Positions 6,091-7,685 of a DNA stretch of 7,685 bases are shown here, piece after piece (the stretch's first letter is position 1; the number at the start of each line of letters is the position of its first letter). This stretch comes from Crocinitomicaceae bacterium (GTDB lineage Bacteria; Bacteroidota; Bacteroidia; Flavobacteriales_D; Crocinitomicaceae). The notes beneath the pieces are model-generated. The model was not told where the DNA came from. It ran no database searches and saw only the letters and a list, made by a program, of their open reading frames with translations. Both the position numbers and the translations under genes were made by a program. Location of the stretch: contig JAURNA010000215.1 in NCBI GenBank assembly GCA_030830385.1, positions 1 through 7,685 of the forward strand. Direction: 5' to 3'.

Positions 6091-6093
6091 AAA
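6013..6093. repeat. 12-bp perfect inverted repeat enclosing a terminator hairpin
   Basis: TTTTCAAGGGAT at 6013-6024 is exactly complementary to ATCCCTTGAAAA at 6082-6093. Inside lie TTTCG (6024-6028) and CGAAA (6055-6059), which can also pair, and the AAAAGGGA/TCCCTTTT hairpin. A third AAGGGAT copy at 6059-6065 could compete for the right arm, so the RNA has alternative folds. Confidence 0.75.
6057..6081 (+). terminator. Bidirectional intrinsic terminator between the Usp and cyclase genes
   Basis: AAAAGGGA (6057-6064) pairs with TCCCTTTT (6072-6079) across a 7-base loop. On the plus strand it ends in six T (6076-6081). On the minus strand the same stem ends in four T, so it could stop both convergent transcripts. 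It lies about 180 bases past the Usp stop and about 105 bases past the cyclase stop. Confidence 0.65.
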
Positions 6094-6186
6094 AAGGCAG
6101 AGAATGTAGCTTGTAAGGAGCGACTAATGAATCTCTTTTTATACGTAACGCATGTGCCTGTGGAATTCGCCTCAGCGCACAGATAT

Positions 6187-7685
6187 TTATTGCTCGTCCG
6201 GATAGTTTCCTTCGTCCATTCGGTTCAGGATTTCTTGTAGGTTCGCATTCTTTTTTTCCTGACGTGTGTCAATTGCCGTCTTGGTGAAGTATTTGTGCAG
6301 TTGGAAGAACTTCACCTGAATTTCATCCCATTCTCTGAGCCCACTGATTTTTCCGTGTTCCTGGAGTTCTTTTCTCAAACGATCGGAAATCTCGTGGAAA
6401 TCGTCTCTACCGAGGTAATCGAGGTCGGCATCGCACATGATTTCCTCCAAATGATTTTTCGGCTGATGGGGAATTTGGGTCACAAAAATCAATTTCTTGA
6501 TCTTATCAATGTGTTTGTCGGTGTATCCGTATTTCGGAAGAATTTCTTCTGCCAGGCGCGCACCAACAGGTTCATTTTTTTCGTATTGTTCGATAAACCC
6601 GGCATCGTGATACGTTGCCGCAGACTTCAAAAGGAAGAGTCCCTCATCCGTAACATTTTCCAGAAGAGCGATGCGCTCAATTGCCGTAACGACATCTTTT
6701 GTGTGAGAGATACTGTGGTAGTGCAGCTGCTTGGAAAGGTGTTTTTCCAGTAACCGCATAATGTGTCGTTCTGCTTTATAGTAGTTAATGGAACTGTACA
6801 AATGCAAATTGACGATTTGGTTAAAGCGATCGTTCGGATAGATTCCTTCCCCATTTACTGAAAGTTCCGGTTTGACTCGATCTACCACGTACATATCGAT
6901 CAAACCACCGCTTTTCGAGTTTACTTTGCCTTTGAACGTGCATTCGAAGTAAGGTTCAATGAAATCAAACGTAGCTCCTGAGATGGTCACCTTCCCCGGT
7001 TCACCCATCATCTCCATTCGTTGCGCCCGATTCACCGTTACCCCCCAAACATCGTAAGCGAGGCGTTCACTTCCGATTACGCCCGCGGTTACTTCTCCTG
7101 TGTTGATTCCCAGCCGAAGCTCCCAGTACTCGGCATTGTTGGCAATCGCATCGTTTTTACGCTGCTCCATGTAATCCTGGATTTGCAATGCAGCTAAACA
7201 GGTATCAATTGGGTTTGTATTGTTCCGAACGGGTACACCTCCTGCACACATATAGGCGTCTCCGATGGTTTTGATCTTTTCAAGGTTGTTGCGAACGATA
7301 ATCTCGTCAAATTTGGTGAAGTAAACATCCAGTTTTTTCACAAGCTCCGATGGCTTGAGTCGATCGGCAATCTTTGTAAATCCTACAAAGTCTGTAAACA
7401 GCACGGATACTTTCTTGTATGCCCTCGCCCTTGCTTTTCCTCTTCGCTTGAGTTCTTCTGCTGTTGATTCCGGAATTACATTCCTGAGGAGCTGTTCACT
7501 CTTGTCTTTTTCTTTTTGTAGCAGTTTTTGTTGTTCGAGCACCTTATTTCTTTCTTTCTCTATTTTTCGTTTCTGCTGTTCGATTTTTATGTTTTGCTTT
7601 TGTATTTCTTTCGTGCGATCCCGGATTTTTAACTCCAGACGAATTCGTTCTCTTCTTGCAGAGTCCATTCGCCTGCGGATTATCC
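6187..7685 (-). CDS. Adenylate cyclase (class III) with C-terminal HD domain, partial at the N-terminus
   Basis: The frame is open to the right edge. An ATG at 7668-7666 exists, but five further open codons (IIRRR) precede it and look like the end of a membrane segment, so I treat the start as outside the window. Numbering from that Met: 8-60 is a coiled coil (RTKEIQKQNIKIEQQKRK), 56-75 the usual linker LLRNVIPESTAEELKR, and 85-265 the cyclase domain. Metal aspartates are D93 (FTDFVGFT) and D137 (IGDAYM). Adenine-selecting residues are K133 and D206 (YDVWG). Transition-state residues are N213 and R217. It should therefore make cAMP rather than cGMP. Residues about 283-465 form an HD fold with H322, H354-D355 (YHDAG) and DADLDYLGR (413-421), the metal pattern of phosphohydrolases. 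Upstream a membrane sensor such as 7TMR-DISM or Y_Y_Y is likely in this phylum (inference). The gene converges on the Usp gene. Confidence 0.9.
   Translation of the reverse strand, partial: IIRRRMDSARRERIRLELKIRDRTKEIQKQNIKIEQQKRKIEKERNKVLEQQKLLQKEKDKSEQLLRNVIPESTAEELKRRGKARARAYKKVSVLFTDFVGFTKIADRLKPSELVKKLDVYFTKFDEIIVRNNLEKIKTIGDAYMCAGGVPVRNNTNPIDTCLAALQIQDYMEQRKNDAIANNAEYWELRLGINTGEVTAGVIGSERLAYDVWGVTVNRAQRMEMMGEPGKVTISGATFDFIEPYFECTFKGKVNSKSGGLIDMYVVDRVKPELSVNGEGIYPNDRFNQIVNLHLYSSINYYKAERHIMRLLEKHLSKQLHYHSISHTKDVVTAIERIALLENVTDEGLFLLKSAATYHDAGFIEQYEKNEPVGARLAEEILPKYGYTDKHIDKIKKLIFVTQIPHQPKNHLEEIMCDADLDYLGRDDFHEISDRLRKELQEHGKISGLREWDEIQVKFFQLHKYFTKTAIDTRQEKKNANLQEILNRMDEGNYPDEQ

Larger units (their letters stand above)
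5878..6186. other. 309-base convergent intergenic region with a structured, possibly repeated element
   Basis: This is the longest stretch without a conventional gene. Bases 5914-6093 hold nested inverted repeats, a hairpin terminator and a 58-codon ORF. Other small features are the hairpin TTGGA-N5-TCCAA (5950-5964) and a direct repeat AAGGGATTTC at 6018-6027 and 6059-6068. Its dense structure and its texture, unlike simple spacer, suggest a dispersed intergenic repeat; this is inference, because only one copy is in the window. From 6094 to 6186 I see only weak dyads such as TGTGC (6153-6157) with GCACA (6177-6181). Confidence 0.5.

Noticed and set aside
6099..6140. AGAGA...TCTCTTTTT as a second plus-strand terminator
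   Set aside because: Only a 5-bp stem with a loop of nearly 30 bases; the hairpin at 6057-6081 is far better.
7666..7668. ATG as the true start of the cyclase protein
   Set aside because: The frame stays open upstream with IIRRR, coiled coils of this type normally follow a membrane segment, and no leader signal is visible.

Overview
The window looks like a chromosomal segment of a Bacteroidota bacterium, probably of the order Flavobacteriales. The evidence is a RicT/PSP1 protein with the cysteine-rich N-terminus typical of that phylum, a TTTG-N20-TAnnTTTG promoter, starts without clear Shine-Dalgarno sequences, and a tandem-domain universal stress protein of Bacteroidota type. The order assignment is inference. 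There are no tRNA or rRNA genes, CRISPR arrays, transposases or phage genes.

Layout. Bases 1-462 (minus) hold the N-terminal half of ricT, cut by the window edge. Bases 594-1508 (plus) encode a soluble family-2-type glycosyltransferase with its own promoter. Bases 1509-2627 (minus) encode the DNA polymerase III delta' subunit (holB), whose stop codon abuts the glycosyltransferase stop. holB and ricT point the same way and are commonly neighbours in Bacteroidota, so the glycosyltransferase appears inserted antisense into a conserved housekeeping block. Bases 2724-4016 (plus) encode an exported protein with a small beta-rich N-terminal domain and a lysine/glutamate-rich helical tail of about 300 residues, ending in heptad repeats. 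A strong intrinsic terminator (4018-4048) follows, and a 10-TM EamA-type transporter starts 9 bases after it (GTG at 4058). A tandem universal stress protein lies at 5059-5877.

Bases 5878-6186 hold no conventional gene but contain a structured element: a 12-bp perfect inverted repeat enclosing a bidirectional terminator hairpin, overlapped by a 58-codon ORF. I suspect it is a dispersed repeat. Bases 6187-7685 (minus) encode the C-terminal part of a signalling protein: coiled coil, class III adenylate cyclase with all catalytic residues, and an HD phosphohydrolase-like domain. Its sensor part lies beyond the window.

The genes do not form one pathway. The points most worth following are the cyclase-HD fusion, the structured element at 5878-6093, the exported Lys/Glu-rich coiled-coil protein, and the transporter start pressed against a terminator.
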